From assembly GCA_039720395.1 (NCBI GenBank), contig CM077822.1:24015267-24079266 (forward strand): a DNA stretch of 64,000 nucleotides. Direction: 5' to 3'. This document shows positions 1 through 10,121 of the stretch, one piece after another. Every line of letters starts with the position of its first letter. The first letter of the stretch is position 1. This DNA comes from Liquidambar formosana. Taxonomy: Eukaryota; Streptophyta; Magnoliopsida; Saxifragales; Altingiaceae. Position numbers and translations under genes: made by a program. The notes under the pieces were generated by a model that was given only the letters and a program-made list of their open reading frames with translations, did no database searches and had not been told where the DNA came from.

Positions 1-90
1 TATCAAGTATTTTTTCCAAATTTTCTTTTTATAGATTTATTTTCCTAACATATCCATATCGCTAGAACCAAAATTTAAAAACTGTTTTTC

Positions 91-405
91 AGATCCCGGA
101 TCGATCCGAGTTTATGCCGGATCGATCTGGGTTGATAGAACCAAAATTTGCATTTCTAGAGCAGTATGGATCGATCCACATATGTCATGGATCGATCCAC
201 CTAGGCAGAAGCAAAATTTGCATTTCTAGAGCAGTATGGATCGATCCACATATGTCATGGATCGATCCATCTAGGCAGAAGCAAAATTTGCATTTTTAAA
301 ATACCATGGATCGATCCCCAGAGGCTATGGATCCATCCACAGAGGCAGAAGCAAAATTGCTATTCTAAAATACCACGGATCGATCCTCCGACTCCACGGA
401 TCGAT
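91..405. repeat. array of about ten GGATCGATCC palindromes
   Basis: About ten copies of the palindrome GGATCGATCC, or one-base variants, occur near 98, 118, 168, 189, 238, 259, 307, 329, 376 and 400. The middle copies sit in a direct repeat of about 70 bp (roughly 145-285). Read on the minus strand, the cluster is followed about 60 bp later by a TATA-like TCTATAAAAAG (27-37). That is the same layout as the LTR clusters described below. Its membership in an LTR is inferred only. Confidence 0.6.
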
Positions 406-1383
406 CCTCTATAATTTGACTATGGTTATACTGGTTTTTCTTGCTTTAAATATGCTTGCATCAACTGTTTCTGTGGATGGTTCTATATTTTGTCTTTCGT
501 TTTCTTATATTTGGTAGATTGGTACATTAAAAAATGATATAGTGAAACTTTTTGATAGTATTGAAAAATATGGTATGTCTTCTTTTTTTTTTTGGGAAAA
601 GACATTCTATGTATTTTGATATTCTTCTTTTATTCTATAACTTGTGGGTTTTTGTGCTCTTTTCTTTGTTATTATAATTTACCTCTTGAGCTGCTACTTG
701 AATTTTTTAAGTCACTGAATTAGTTTTTTTTTTTTTTTTTTCCTACTTGCATATGTATTTTAGAATTGCCATGCATTTAATAGATCATGAAGACATGAAT
801 GAGGCCCACTTTTGATAACTATGCCTAGCTAAGACCTTGTAATATATTGATTGATCGTTTCCTTTTTACATAGGCTTGGAAAGTTATGATCATATTTCTA
901 GTACCCTGAACTACATTATTGATAGTAGTAGAAGCTTCTTTCATTGTAGAAGGGATGATGATCATTCAAGATGCTTTCTAGTTCGTAGTCTTATCACTTA
1001 AATGCTTTCCATGAACTTCTAACAGTTTTTCTTTGGTTCTTCTTAAATACTAGTATACTTCTAAATCTTGTAAAACCTAACTTATTCACAAAGGAAGAAT
1101 TTATCCAGCTTATGGGTTTCGAATAGGTTGATTCATTGACCTAACTAGACAATTCGTATGATGTATGATTGGTGAAATATAAAAAATAAAATAAAATAAA
1201 ACTGGAGATATTGTCATTTTCCCAAGTCCAATATAAAATGGGTTTGGATCTGAATCTTAAATTGATAGCAGTTGCCATATGCAATTCATTGAGGAAATAT
1301 CATTGTCTGAATATTTGATTCTCTTTTAGTTAGTCTCTCTCTCTTACTTTCTAATTTTCTTTGTTTCTTTGCAATGTTTTACA

Positions 1384-1750
1384 GGAGTAGATTGTTGCTA
1401 ATCAGCTGGAATTTCCTGCATTTTGGATGCTTAGTATCTTTGGAGTAAATGGTTGCTAATTAGCTGGAATTTTTGCATTTTGGATGCTTTTTGGATGCTT
1501 AGTATCTTTAGAGTAAATGGTTGCTAATTAGCTGGAATTTTTGCATTTTGGATGCTTTTAGTATCTTTGCTGATTTACTTCAAAATTTGTAATGACATTT
1601 TAGAAGGTTGAAGCTTGAAGCTTGAAGCTTGAAGCTTGAAGCTTGAAGCTTGAAGCTTTAATTTGTAATGACATTTTGGAAAAGGTTAAAGCTTAAAGCT
1701 TGAAGCTTTAATTTGTAATGACATTTTGGAAAAGGTTAAAACTTGAAGCT
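1384..1750 (+). repeat. short tandem repeats, including a 7-bp AGCTTGA run
   Basis: A segment built on gagtaaatggttgctaat and gcattttggatgc is repeated about three times with a period near 60-70 bp (1384-1570). It is followed by seven or so AGCTTGA units (1612-1660). A unit containing taatttgtaatgacatttt then occurs near 1585, 1661, 1708 and 1800. These look like slippage-derived minisatellites in non-coding DNA. Confidence 0.7.
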
Positions 1751-2069
1751 TTTAATATAGTGATATGGATACTTTAATATCTTTGTTGATTTATTTTCAA
1801 TTTGTAATGACATTTTGGATGGCTTCATTAGTTAAATGAATGTTTAAAGTTTGGGTTTGAATCAATTTGGATAAGTTTGGGATTGAGATATCATATTTTG
1901 GATGGTTTCATTACCTTTAATAGGGTATAAGTCACACTTGACACCTAAGTTTATAATTAGGTCGGACACACTTGACACCTAAGTTTATTCACATTGTCCT
2001 ACCCCTCACTAGGGCAAGGCACCCCCCTCCCCCATTTCAATAGTCAAGGCTCCAGGGGCGAGAACGGGT

Positions 2070-3500
2070 ATAATGCCCAAAAATCCTAAATCGAACCCCT
2101 AACACAGCACTGGGTGGTTTGATTTCACATAATCTTTGATCCGATAGTCAATTCAACCATCGGATCTTTAATTCAATGTTCCTAGAGTGTTCTAAGACCA
2201 TTTGATTGGGAATTAGAGGGCACAAACCCTTCGATCCCCAAAACCCCCAAATCGAACCCCTAAAACAGCACTAGATGGTTTGATTTCACATAATCTTTGA
2301 TCCGATGGTCAATTTAACCGTCGAATCTTCAATTCAATGTTCCTAGAGTGGTCTAAGATCATTTGATTGGGAATCAGAGGGCACAAACCCTCCGATCCCC
2401 AAATTGCCCCAAATTGAACCCCTAACACAGTATTATGTGGTTCGATTTTACATAATATTTGATCCGATGGTCAATTCAACCATCGGATCTTCAATTCAAT
2501 GTTCCTAGAGTGGTCTAGGATCATTTGATTGGGAATCAGAGGGCACAGATCCTTCGATCCCTAAATTGCCCCAAATCAAATCCCTAACACAGCACTGGGT
2601 GGTTTGATTTCACAATATTTGATCCGATGGTCAATTTAATCGTCGGATCTTCAATTCAATGTTCCTAGAGTGGTCTAGGACCATTTAATTAGGAATTAAA
2701 GGGCACAAACCCTCCGATCTCCAAATTCCCCCAAATCGAACCCCTAACACAACACTGGGTGGTTTGATTTCTCATAATCTTTGATCCGATGGTCAATTCA
2801 ACCGTCGGATCTTCAATTTAATGTTCCTAAAGTGGTCTAGGACCATTTGATTAGGAATCAGAGGGCACAAACTCTTCGATCCCCAAATTTCCCCAAATCG
2901 AACCCCTAACACAACACTGGGTGGTTTGATTTCTCACAATCTTTGATCCGATGGTCAATTCAACCGTCGGATCTTCAATTTAATGTTCCTAAAATGGTCT
3001 AGGACCATTTGATTAGGAATCAGAGGGCACAAACCCTTCGATCCCCAAATTTCCCCAAATCGAACCCCTAACACAGCATTGGGTGGTTCGATTTCTCATA
3101 ATCTTTGATCCGATAGTCAATTTAACCATCGAATCATCAATTCAATGTTCCTAGAGTGGTCTAAGACCATTTGATCGGGAATCAGAGGGCACAAACCCTC
3201 CAATCCCCAAATTGCCCTAAATCGAGCCCCTAACACAGCATTGGGTGGTTCGATTTCTCACAATCTTTGATCCGATAGTCAATTCAACTGTTGGATCTTC
3301 AATTCAATGTTCCTAGAGTGGTCTAGGACTATTTGATTGGGAATCGGAGGGCACAAACCCTCTTATCCCCAAAATCCCCTAAATTGAACCCCTAATACAA
3401 CTTTAGGTAGTTCTATTCCTCACCATTTCCCATCCAATGGTCAAATCGACTGTTGGATCTTCAATTCAATCCCGCAAGATCAATACAGGGCCATATGATC
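2070..3500 (+). repeat. nine tandem copies of a 162-bp repeat
   Basis: The anchor attcaatgttcctagag recurs at 2171, 2332, 2494, 2654, 2816, 2978, 3140 and 3302, with a decayed ninth copy at 3464. The spacing is 160-162 bp. Each unit contains an inverted repeat with 11-bp arms (GATCCGATGGT and ACCGTCGGATC) around a 7-base loop, plus shared motifs such as gaacccctaacacagcactg. The array sits in the presumed U3 part of the Tat-like LTR. Confidence 0.9.
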
Positions 3501-3997
3501 GAAGATCGAGCCTTATATATATTGCTCGCGATCAACATAACCCTAATCATAGAGCCCTATGAGCATCATACTCGCATCCGGGCCATTCAATCTCATCATA
3601 GAGGGTGTACACTCCACCTTTTGGTCCCAAACCAAGTTTAGGGACCCAAGGTTTCGATCCCTATTCAAGATCAACGGTCGGAATCCATCCGATCGTTGAT
3701 CGAACGTGATCGCATGATCGCACGGCCCCACAGTAGGGCGGACCACCACCCTAGGCCCACGTCAGTGGCCCTACCTTATCTGGTAGGGCACACAAACCAA
3801 GGATCACAAGTTCCCATGGTAATGATGAGAAATCATCACAAATTTGGAAAAACTGTGCCCACCTGGCATGGCTAGCGTGGGCAAATCTTGCTTTCGGCTC
3901 TACAGCCGCTTGCAGCCGAAATCCAACTGCTTGGATGGGACTTGGGCCCACGCCAGCCAGGCCAACGTGGGCCACGCCTACCATGCCGGCGTGGATA

Positions 3998-5262
3998 TGT
4001 TATCCCAAGGGTAAAACCCTAAAGGGGGTGAATAGGGTTTATAGCCAATTAAAACAATTATGATAAACTAAAATTCAGATTATTGCAAACAAGAGAAAAT
4101 TCAACAATAAGCAATAATGAGAAAGAGTTAGAGAATGCAAACACAAGATTTTAACGAGGTTCGGCCTTCCCGGCTACGTCCTCGCTTCAAGAGCACTGCT
4201 TGAGGATTCCACAATCCACTATGACAATCTCCTTCAAGGGTGGAGATCAAACCTTTTACAAAGAGAAGCTCTATCCAAAACAAAACTCTCTTGTCTCACT
4301 AGGGTTCACACAATCCTTACAACACTTGAAATTGGAATTGATTTGTTGTAAACAAATTCTCTTGAAGTAAATACAACACTTGAAAGCTCAACAAACTTCT
4401 AATAATTGCTCAATTGAATGATCTTTAAGAATTAGGGCTTGAAAGCTCTTTCACAAAGGATGAGTATTGATTGCTTTTCTATGGATGCTCATAAATGAGT
4501 TTGAATGCTTGTATATATACTCATTTGGCCAAATATGGCCGTTGCAAGCATTAAATGACAGGAAAGAGCCGTTTGGTGGCAATAAATGCACCTTGGGGCT
4601 TTCAAAAAACTAGCCGTTATAGCCCATTTCGAGTGATATAGTCGACTAAACATTTCATGTAGTTGACTAAACCTTCCCATATAGTCGACTAAATAAACTA
4701 GTAGCCAAAATTGGTCTATTTCTTCATGATGTAGCCGACTAAACCTTGTATTTCCTAGGTTTAGCCTCTTTTAAAAGTGTTTTCACCTATTAAGACCATT
4801 TCTATCAATTTGGGCTTCAAGCAAATGATAAATTCATTTTAATCAAAGGTCTTAAGGTCTATCTAGGTCATTAGAGCAAGGTCACGAGCAATTATGTACA
4901 TTTTGGAACCTAAAAACTCTTTAGTAGCCTTAATATGACTTCTTTATCGGTGTAGGCTTGGCTTGGAATGTATGTGTAGGTCCATTGCTTGCTTTCTATG
5001 CTATCATTTGAGTCATGCTTGATGTCCTTGATGTTTAGAACATGAATGTTGAATTCCATAGCGAGATTTTGCCATTTTGCTACATTGAGTTTTTGTGCTT
5101 GAGTTATATGATCCTTAGACTTATGCTTGAGTGGTTTTGAGCTTGAGTACCTAGCTTTGATCATTAGCTTGACATTTAAAACATTAGAACTCACATCAAT
5201 GTCTTGTTAATTATCATCAAAATCCAAAAGACACCCTTGGATAAAAACCAATAGAGCCAACA
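3998..5262 (-). mobile_element. solo LTR related to the copia element, TSD ggata
   Basis: The 1265-bp sequence begins TGTTATCCCAAGG and ends GAGCCAACA. It is flanked by the 5-bp duplication ggata (3993-3997 and 5263-5267). Its left part resembles the LTR of the downstream copia element: the ccctaaagggggtgaatagg start, then gaggttcggcc and cctacgtcctcgc-like segments. Its end has the same TCATCAAAA...CCAACA layout. By that homology it reads on the minus strand. It contains a TATA box at 4511-4520 and a cluster of TAGTCGACTA palindromes at 4639-4741. Confidence 0.88.
4639..4741 (-). promoter_or_regulatory. TAGTCGACTA palindrome cluster upstream of a TATA box
   Basis: Four copies lie at 4639-4648 (TAGTCGACTA), 4660-4669 (TAGTTGACTA), 4682-4691 (TAGTCGACTA) and 4732-4741 (TAGCCGACTA). 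On the minus strand, the solo LTR's own orientation, GTATATATAC follows at 4520-4511, about 120 bp downstream. The placement suggests a U3 enhancer; function is inferred. Confidence 0.6.
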
Positions 5263-5267
5263 GGATA

Positions 5268-7694
5268 GGCAGTTTGCCCTTTTGCCACTTTTGAACCATC
5301 TTGTCCTCATCAAATGAGGTAATTCCTTCACCAACAAAACTTTAATGCCCTTCATGTCCCATGTGACCATAATGCCCTTCCAAATGACCATTTTACCCCT
5401 AAAAGTCCAATTTTTCCTTTAAATAGCCCACATTTTTATTCATTAAAAAGAGAAAAAAGTAAGATCCCTAAGATATATCATCAATTTTTGCCTAAATCCC
5501 ATCCTTTGAAGCACCCATGTCATATACACAAATCATCCCAACTTCACTTAACACCAATCCATTCTACCTCAATCCAATTCAATTCCATCCACTACAAAAG
5601 AAGCCTACCACATATCCTCTCAAAAACCCCTTCGTACAAATTTAGGGGCTGTTCTTGAAGGAAAATCAAAGGATTGAACCTCCCAATTTGCTTTGGGATA
5701 GCATAGGAAGAACACAAAGTTCTGCTGTTTTTTACTACAGAAGGACTGTCAATTTCATGTCTACCGATTGACACCTTCACATCTGTTGACTGGTAACTTC
5801 ACTGCTACCAAGCTTTTCATCTCTAATCTACTCCACCACCTTCCAAGCACACTTGGAACCTTCAAAGGAGTATCTCAAAGGAAGATTTTCAAGCTTAGGA
5901 AAGGAGCACTCAAGCCTAACTTGGTCAAAGCTAAGGTGAAAATCACCTATACTAGGTGAGCTTCCCTTTTAAAATTCATTCTTAAACTTTCTTAAGTTTT
6001 CTACTTAACTCATTATTCATTGCAGCCTCAATATGTGATTGTCACCCTCCTTACCTTTTCCCGAGTTCGTACATGGACCTCCTAACACGTGTCGTGAAGG
6101 GATTAAGGTCCTGTATGGTGGGTTAAAGGCGGGGAGACCCTAAACCACCCTGTGCATGCAAACCACTTCAATAGGTTGCTAGCACCCCTTTTTATTCTCT
6201 TTTATTGCATGTGAGCTTGCATTTGTGATATGTGAAATGGAAATTTAAGCATATCAAAAGGTTGAAGTGATATTTAAGCAAAATCAAAATTGGCAAGGTT
6301 AAGTTCATGCATGCATGCATATTGTTTACACTAACCTCTTCTTGTTTCCTTGTGTGTAATCATAATCAACTTGAACATAAAATAATTGCCTTTACTGCGG
6401 AGTTTATTGGACTTAATTGAATATCCCCATGCTTGGATAAATGGACAAATACAAGGACTTGAACAAATTCTTTCAAAATGATTGTTCTCATTTTTATTTT
6501 ATTTATTTAGAGGCTATGGCTTTTCGCTATCCTCCGGGTTGTGGTCGTTGCAACTCTTTGCCCCATCGCTTGTTCATTTTCAGCTTTTTATTTATTTATT
6601 TACCGCTTTATTTAGAGGCTATGGCTTTTGCTACCCTCCGGGTTGTGGTCGTTGCGACTCTTTGCCCCAATGTTTGAGCACTTTTTCATTTTGTGGTCAC
6701 TTGACCCTTTTACTTTTTGTACATTTACTTGTGCTTTTCAAAGCAATAAACATCGCATTCATGAATTCCAAAACTTGCCAAGGTTGATTATGTTTATATA
6801 TCTTTTGACATTTTCGATGTGTCTATCTTGAAATTTCATGCTATGTTAGTATTTTGATTCTATTCCCATGCGAATAAAGTTTAACCATAGTCTCGAGGTA
6901 AACTATCATGCTATGGATAAAAGTTTATAACATCAAATGCTTAAAAACTCATCCCTAGCATAATAGCTTATCCCCATCAATGGATTTAATCAATTGACCC
7001 ACTATATTCCAACGAATAATCTTACCCCAAATCCAGGAGCTCCTGCGTGTCCTTATGTCACGTAGTAAAATCTTAATCCTTAGGAGATTTAGTTGATCAC
7101 ATTTTTATTCAATTAATTCAAGTACGCGTCAAGATTGAATTTAAATTCCTTCTAACCATTTTCATGCTTCAAAAGCTCCAGGTACTTTTTCAAAAAGTCT
7201 TTTAGAATTGAAAGTAATTCTTTACATCTCAAATCCCCGTTGAAAGGTTCAGCTTTCAAAAAGGTTTTATTCATGCCTGCATGGGATCATTCTCTCACAA
7301 ATCATTTTGACAACATTACCATCTTTATCAAATAAAGATTTTGATTAAAAAAAAAAGAGTTTCTTGTCATCATGCAAATTGTTAACGCGTGTATCATTTT
7401 CAATTGACGAGTTCATTCCAAAAATAACTCGAATAATTCTTTTCATTAAAAGGGCATGTGCTCTCTTTTCAAAAACATCATTTTATCACATGAAGTCAAT
7501 TTTCCAAAACCTTTATTCCATGCAGGATCCCCTTTCAATTGGGATTAAGAATTATAAAGTTCTACTTTCAGTTTACCTAAACAAAATCCCACTACACTTC
7601 AAAAGTGCTCCTTTTTCAACTTAAACATAGTTCTCTTCCTTCAAAAGGAACCCCTGTCTTCAAAAGACTGTTTTTTCTCTTCAAAAAGAGAACA
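5268..7694 (+). other. continuation of the Tat-like LTR, no gene
   Basis: Non-coding sequence lies between the solo LTR and the copia insertion. A TATA-like motif is at about 5419. An imperfect direct duplication with a period of about 104 bp sits at 6505-6670. A run of ttcaaaaag-type repeats at 7200-7690 continues on the far side of the copia element at 16357-16700. This continuity supports one original sequence split by the insertion. Short open frames here show no recognisable domain. Confidence 0.5.
6505..6672 (+). repeat. direct duplication, period about 104 bp
   Basis: The segment beginning tatttagaggctatggc and running through cctccgggttgtggtcgttg to ctctttgcccca occurs twice, near 6505 and 6609, with few differences. 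Confidence 0.85.
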
Positions 7695-7699
7695 TCCCC

Positions 7700-8977
7700 T
7701 GTTGTCCCAAGTAAATAACCCTAGAGGGGGGGTGAATAGGGTTATAAGCAAATTAAAAATTAATAGCAATCTCAAAATCAAATTATTGCAAACAAGAATG
7801 AATATAAGAATATGCAATAATAAAGAGATTAAGGGAAAGAGAATGCAAACGATGTTAATGAGGTTCGGGGGCCTCCCGCCTACGTCCTCGTCAAGAGCTC
7901 GCTTGAGGATTCGCCAATCTACTATCACTCTTCTTCAAGGTGGAGCAGCAAACCTTTACAAATCAAGTGTTCTTCACCAATACTTAGCCAAAAATACATT
8001 TCTCAAGTGCTTACAAGTGAGGGTTCACACAACCCTTTAATACAAAGTGTTTGGAAATGATTTTGTGCCTAAAGAAAGCTCTCTCAAAGAGTAGATACAC
8101 AGAAATTGAAAGCACACTCAGCTATTGATTGATTTCAATGAATGCTCACAAGAGAAATTAGGGCTTGTAATTGATTTTCTTGTTTGTAGCTCAATGAATG
8201 CTCATAAATGAGCTCAAGGCTTGTATTTATACACAAGGAGTCCAAAATAGCCGTTTTATAGCAATAAATGCCGGGAAAGGGAGTTTGGTGGGCATTAAAT
8301 GCTTCAAAAGTCTGTTATAAAACTAGCCGTTAGACCTCTGCTCGAGAATTTCAGCCAGTTGAAACATCTTTCAGCCGTCTGAATAAGGCTACTGAAGTTT
8401 CCAGAGAGGGTCACATATGGAATTTAAGGATCATCCTTTTCAGCCGTCTGAACAACACTTTCAGTTGGCTTAAAGTGGATTTTCAGCCGGCTTAAATAGC
8501 CGTCTGAAAATTCCAGAAAGCTGATTTTACAAAGGGGTCATATTCAGCCTGCTGAACAATTTCAGCCTGCTGAAACATCATTTTCAGCCGTCTGAAAATC
8601 TCTATTTTCAGACTTGAAATTTTCACAAACTCTAGTTTGAAAGTGAATAGCTTAGGCTATTAAATTTATCAATTTTTGCAAAGTTTTAAGCCCTTAAAGA
8701 CTTGTGTGAGCAAGGATTGAAAATAATCTTACAATAATTTCCTAAAATTCTCACTCATAGACTTGTGATTAATCTTGAAAGATCTTGAATGATAAATGGA
8801 TCCTTTTGCTCTGTTTTTATATGATCTTGTGCTTTGTTTGCTTTTGCAAATTGATCCTTGATTATGTGGCTTTGATACCTATCAAGATTCTTCACTTTAA
8901 ATGTTCATTAATCTTTAAACATCTTATTATGTATTGTTATCATCAAAACCATGGGGATAAAACCATTTAGGTCAACA
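7700..8977 (-). repeat. 3' LTR of the copia element
   Basis: This 1278-bp copy matches 15026-16351 along its whole length. It adjoins the polypurine tract at 8978, so it is the 3' LTR of the minus-strand element. The minus-strand TATA box (TATAAATA) lies at 8224-8231, with the palindrome cluster just upstream at 8345-8605. It lacks two short blocks present in the other LTR, both inside the palindrome cluster. Confidence 0.95.
8345..8605 (-). promoter_or_regulatory. CAGCCGGCTG-type palindrome cluster in the 3' LTR
   Basis: Repeated motifs of the form TTTCAGCCGTCTGAA, TTCAGCCTGCTGAA and CAGCCGGCTTAAA occupy this span. They lie about 115 bp upstream (minus sense) of the TATA box at 8231-8224. 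The ideal motif TTTCAGCCGGCTGAAA is a perfect palindrome. Confidence 0.75.
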
Positions 8978-8991
8978 ATCTCCCCCTTTTT
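8978..8991 (-). other. polypurine tract of the copia element
   Basis: The minus strand reads AAAAAGGGGGAGAT immediately before the LTR start TGTTGACC. This is the standard place for plus-strand DNA priming. The sequence is close to the conserved PPT of Sirevirus-type elements. Confidence 0.9.
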
Positions 8992-9326
8992 GATGATGAC
9001 AATACATAGATGTTTTAAACAGGTAAAATATACAACTTTAAGGACAATTTTCTCCTCCTATCAACATGCATCATATAAACATGACATTGTTATAAACATC
9101 AAAATGCTTGCATTAAATTGAAATTCAGGGAAGGATTTCATAAAAGATAATTAAGTTCAGTACATTCTTATAGACTATGAGTTTTCATATCCAAAAACAA
9201 GAACAAGATACATCAAAATGTATCAAAATATTCACTCAAAATATCTATCAAGTAAAAAAAATCTATCACAAGTCATAAACATCTATCAAAAGGTCATCTC
9301 CCCCTTTGTCATCTATCAAAAACAAA
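8992..9326. other. non-coding stretch between PPT and accessory ORF
   Basis: AT-rich sequence with several scattered catcaaaa / tatcaaaa repeats. No open frame or known motif is seen. Confidence 0.5.
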
Positions 9327-9570
9327 TCAGAGAGAAAAAGCAGGAAGAGAGTCAGTAATCTTCTGTGTGAACTGGGCTTGATTGTCCTTCACATCTTTGA
9401 TTTCACAAGCCATCTCATCCATTCGGTCATGCATAACTTCTATTTTAGTTTCAACATAGCTCTTCAAGGCGCTGGGTGCTAGTTGCAGAGGTCTTTTGGA
9501 GCTTCTTCTTTGGCTGAGAGGGCTCGCTATCGTCAATAGTTGAGGATTTTGATTTCTTGATGTTTACCAT
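9327..9570 (-). pseudogene. decayed accessory ORF after pol, with coiled-coil-like tail
   Basis: On the minus strand an ATG at 9570 opens a short Lys/Ser/Gln-rich N terminus (MVNIKKSKSS...). This frame stops at 9451. An overlapping frame continues through a charged, heptad-like stretch (LKSYVETKIEVMHDRMDE...) to a stop at 9327. One frameshift near 9480 would explain the two pieces. The position between pol and the PPT matches the extra or envelope-like ORF of some Sireviruses, but the product is far shorter than those and has no visible membrane segment. An internal deletion is likely. A TATA box and palindrome cluster lie just upstream. Function unknown. Confidence 0.5.
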
Positions 9571-9703
9571 TGATGATTTGTGTCTTAGATGATTAGGGTT
9601 TTGGGTGATTAGGGTTTTGGAGAAGAAAAAGAGGATTGTCGAAGAGAGAGAAGGGGAAAAGCCTCGAAAGGAGTTTTGAAAAATCACTATTTAGGGTTTA
9701 AAT

Positions 9704-10025
9704 AATTTATATACCCCGATAGTTTCAGCCGGCTGAAGAATCTATTAGCCGTTTGAAAATCTCCTTTCGGTTGGCTTGGATATTCTTTCAGCCGGCTGAA
9801 TCAGCCATCTGAGAAATCCATACAACCCTAAATTGGGATAACCACAAGACCAGATTTCAGCCGTCTGACTATTCCAGTCAGTCGTTTGAAAGTCCACTTT
9901 CGGTCGTCTTCTCCATTTTTCAGCTGGCTGAACAAGCAATCTGAAAAAGTCAGAGAACCCTTAAAAATGGATGTTCAGATATATGACTTCCAGTCGGCTA
10001 AAAGTTTTTCAGCCGTCTGAAAATA
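9704..10025 (-). promoter_or_regulatory. internal palindrome cluster plus TATA box upstream of the accessory ORF
   Basis: On the minus strand a second cluster of TTTCAGCCGGCTGAA-type motifs runs from about 10025 down to 9722. About 10 bp beyond it is TATATAAATT (9713-9704). The accessory ORF's ATG follows at 9570. It is the same arrangement as in the LTR, but inside the element between RNase H and the extra ORF. This suggests an internal promoter. No transcription evidence can be seen from sequence alone. Confidence 0.55.
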
Positions 10026-10121
10026 TCAGACAGAGAGATAAAGATCATTTAAGGCATAGAAAATCATTACAATGAACATGTTCTCATATCTCATCACTTA
10101 AACACATGCTAAGTTCACGTT

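Larger units (their letters stand above)
1..1994. other. intergenic, repeat-rich, no gene seen
   Basis: No coding region or splice structure could be supported here. The stretch holds a palindrome cluster at 91-405, a two- to three-copy tandem repeat of about 60 bp at 1384-1570, a 7-bp tandem repeat (AGCTTGA) at about 1612-1660, and a duplicated segment at 1660-1750. The rest is AT-rich sequence with T and A runs. The left edge may be part of an LTR whose other end lies outside the window. Confidence 0.6.

Noticed and set aside
2070..3500. CRISPR-like or centromeric satellite array
   Set aside because: The repeat and the intervening sequence are equally conserved, so there are no spacers. 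Nine units inside a probable LTR are too few for a centromere.
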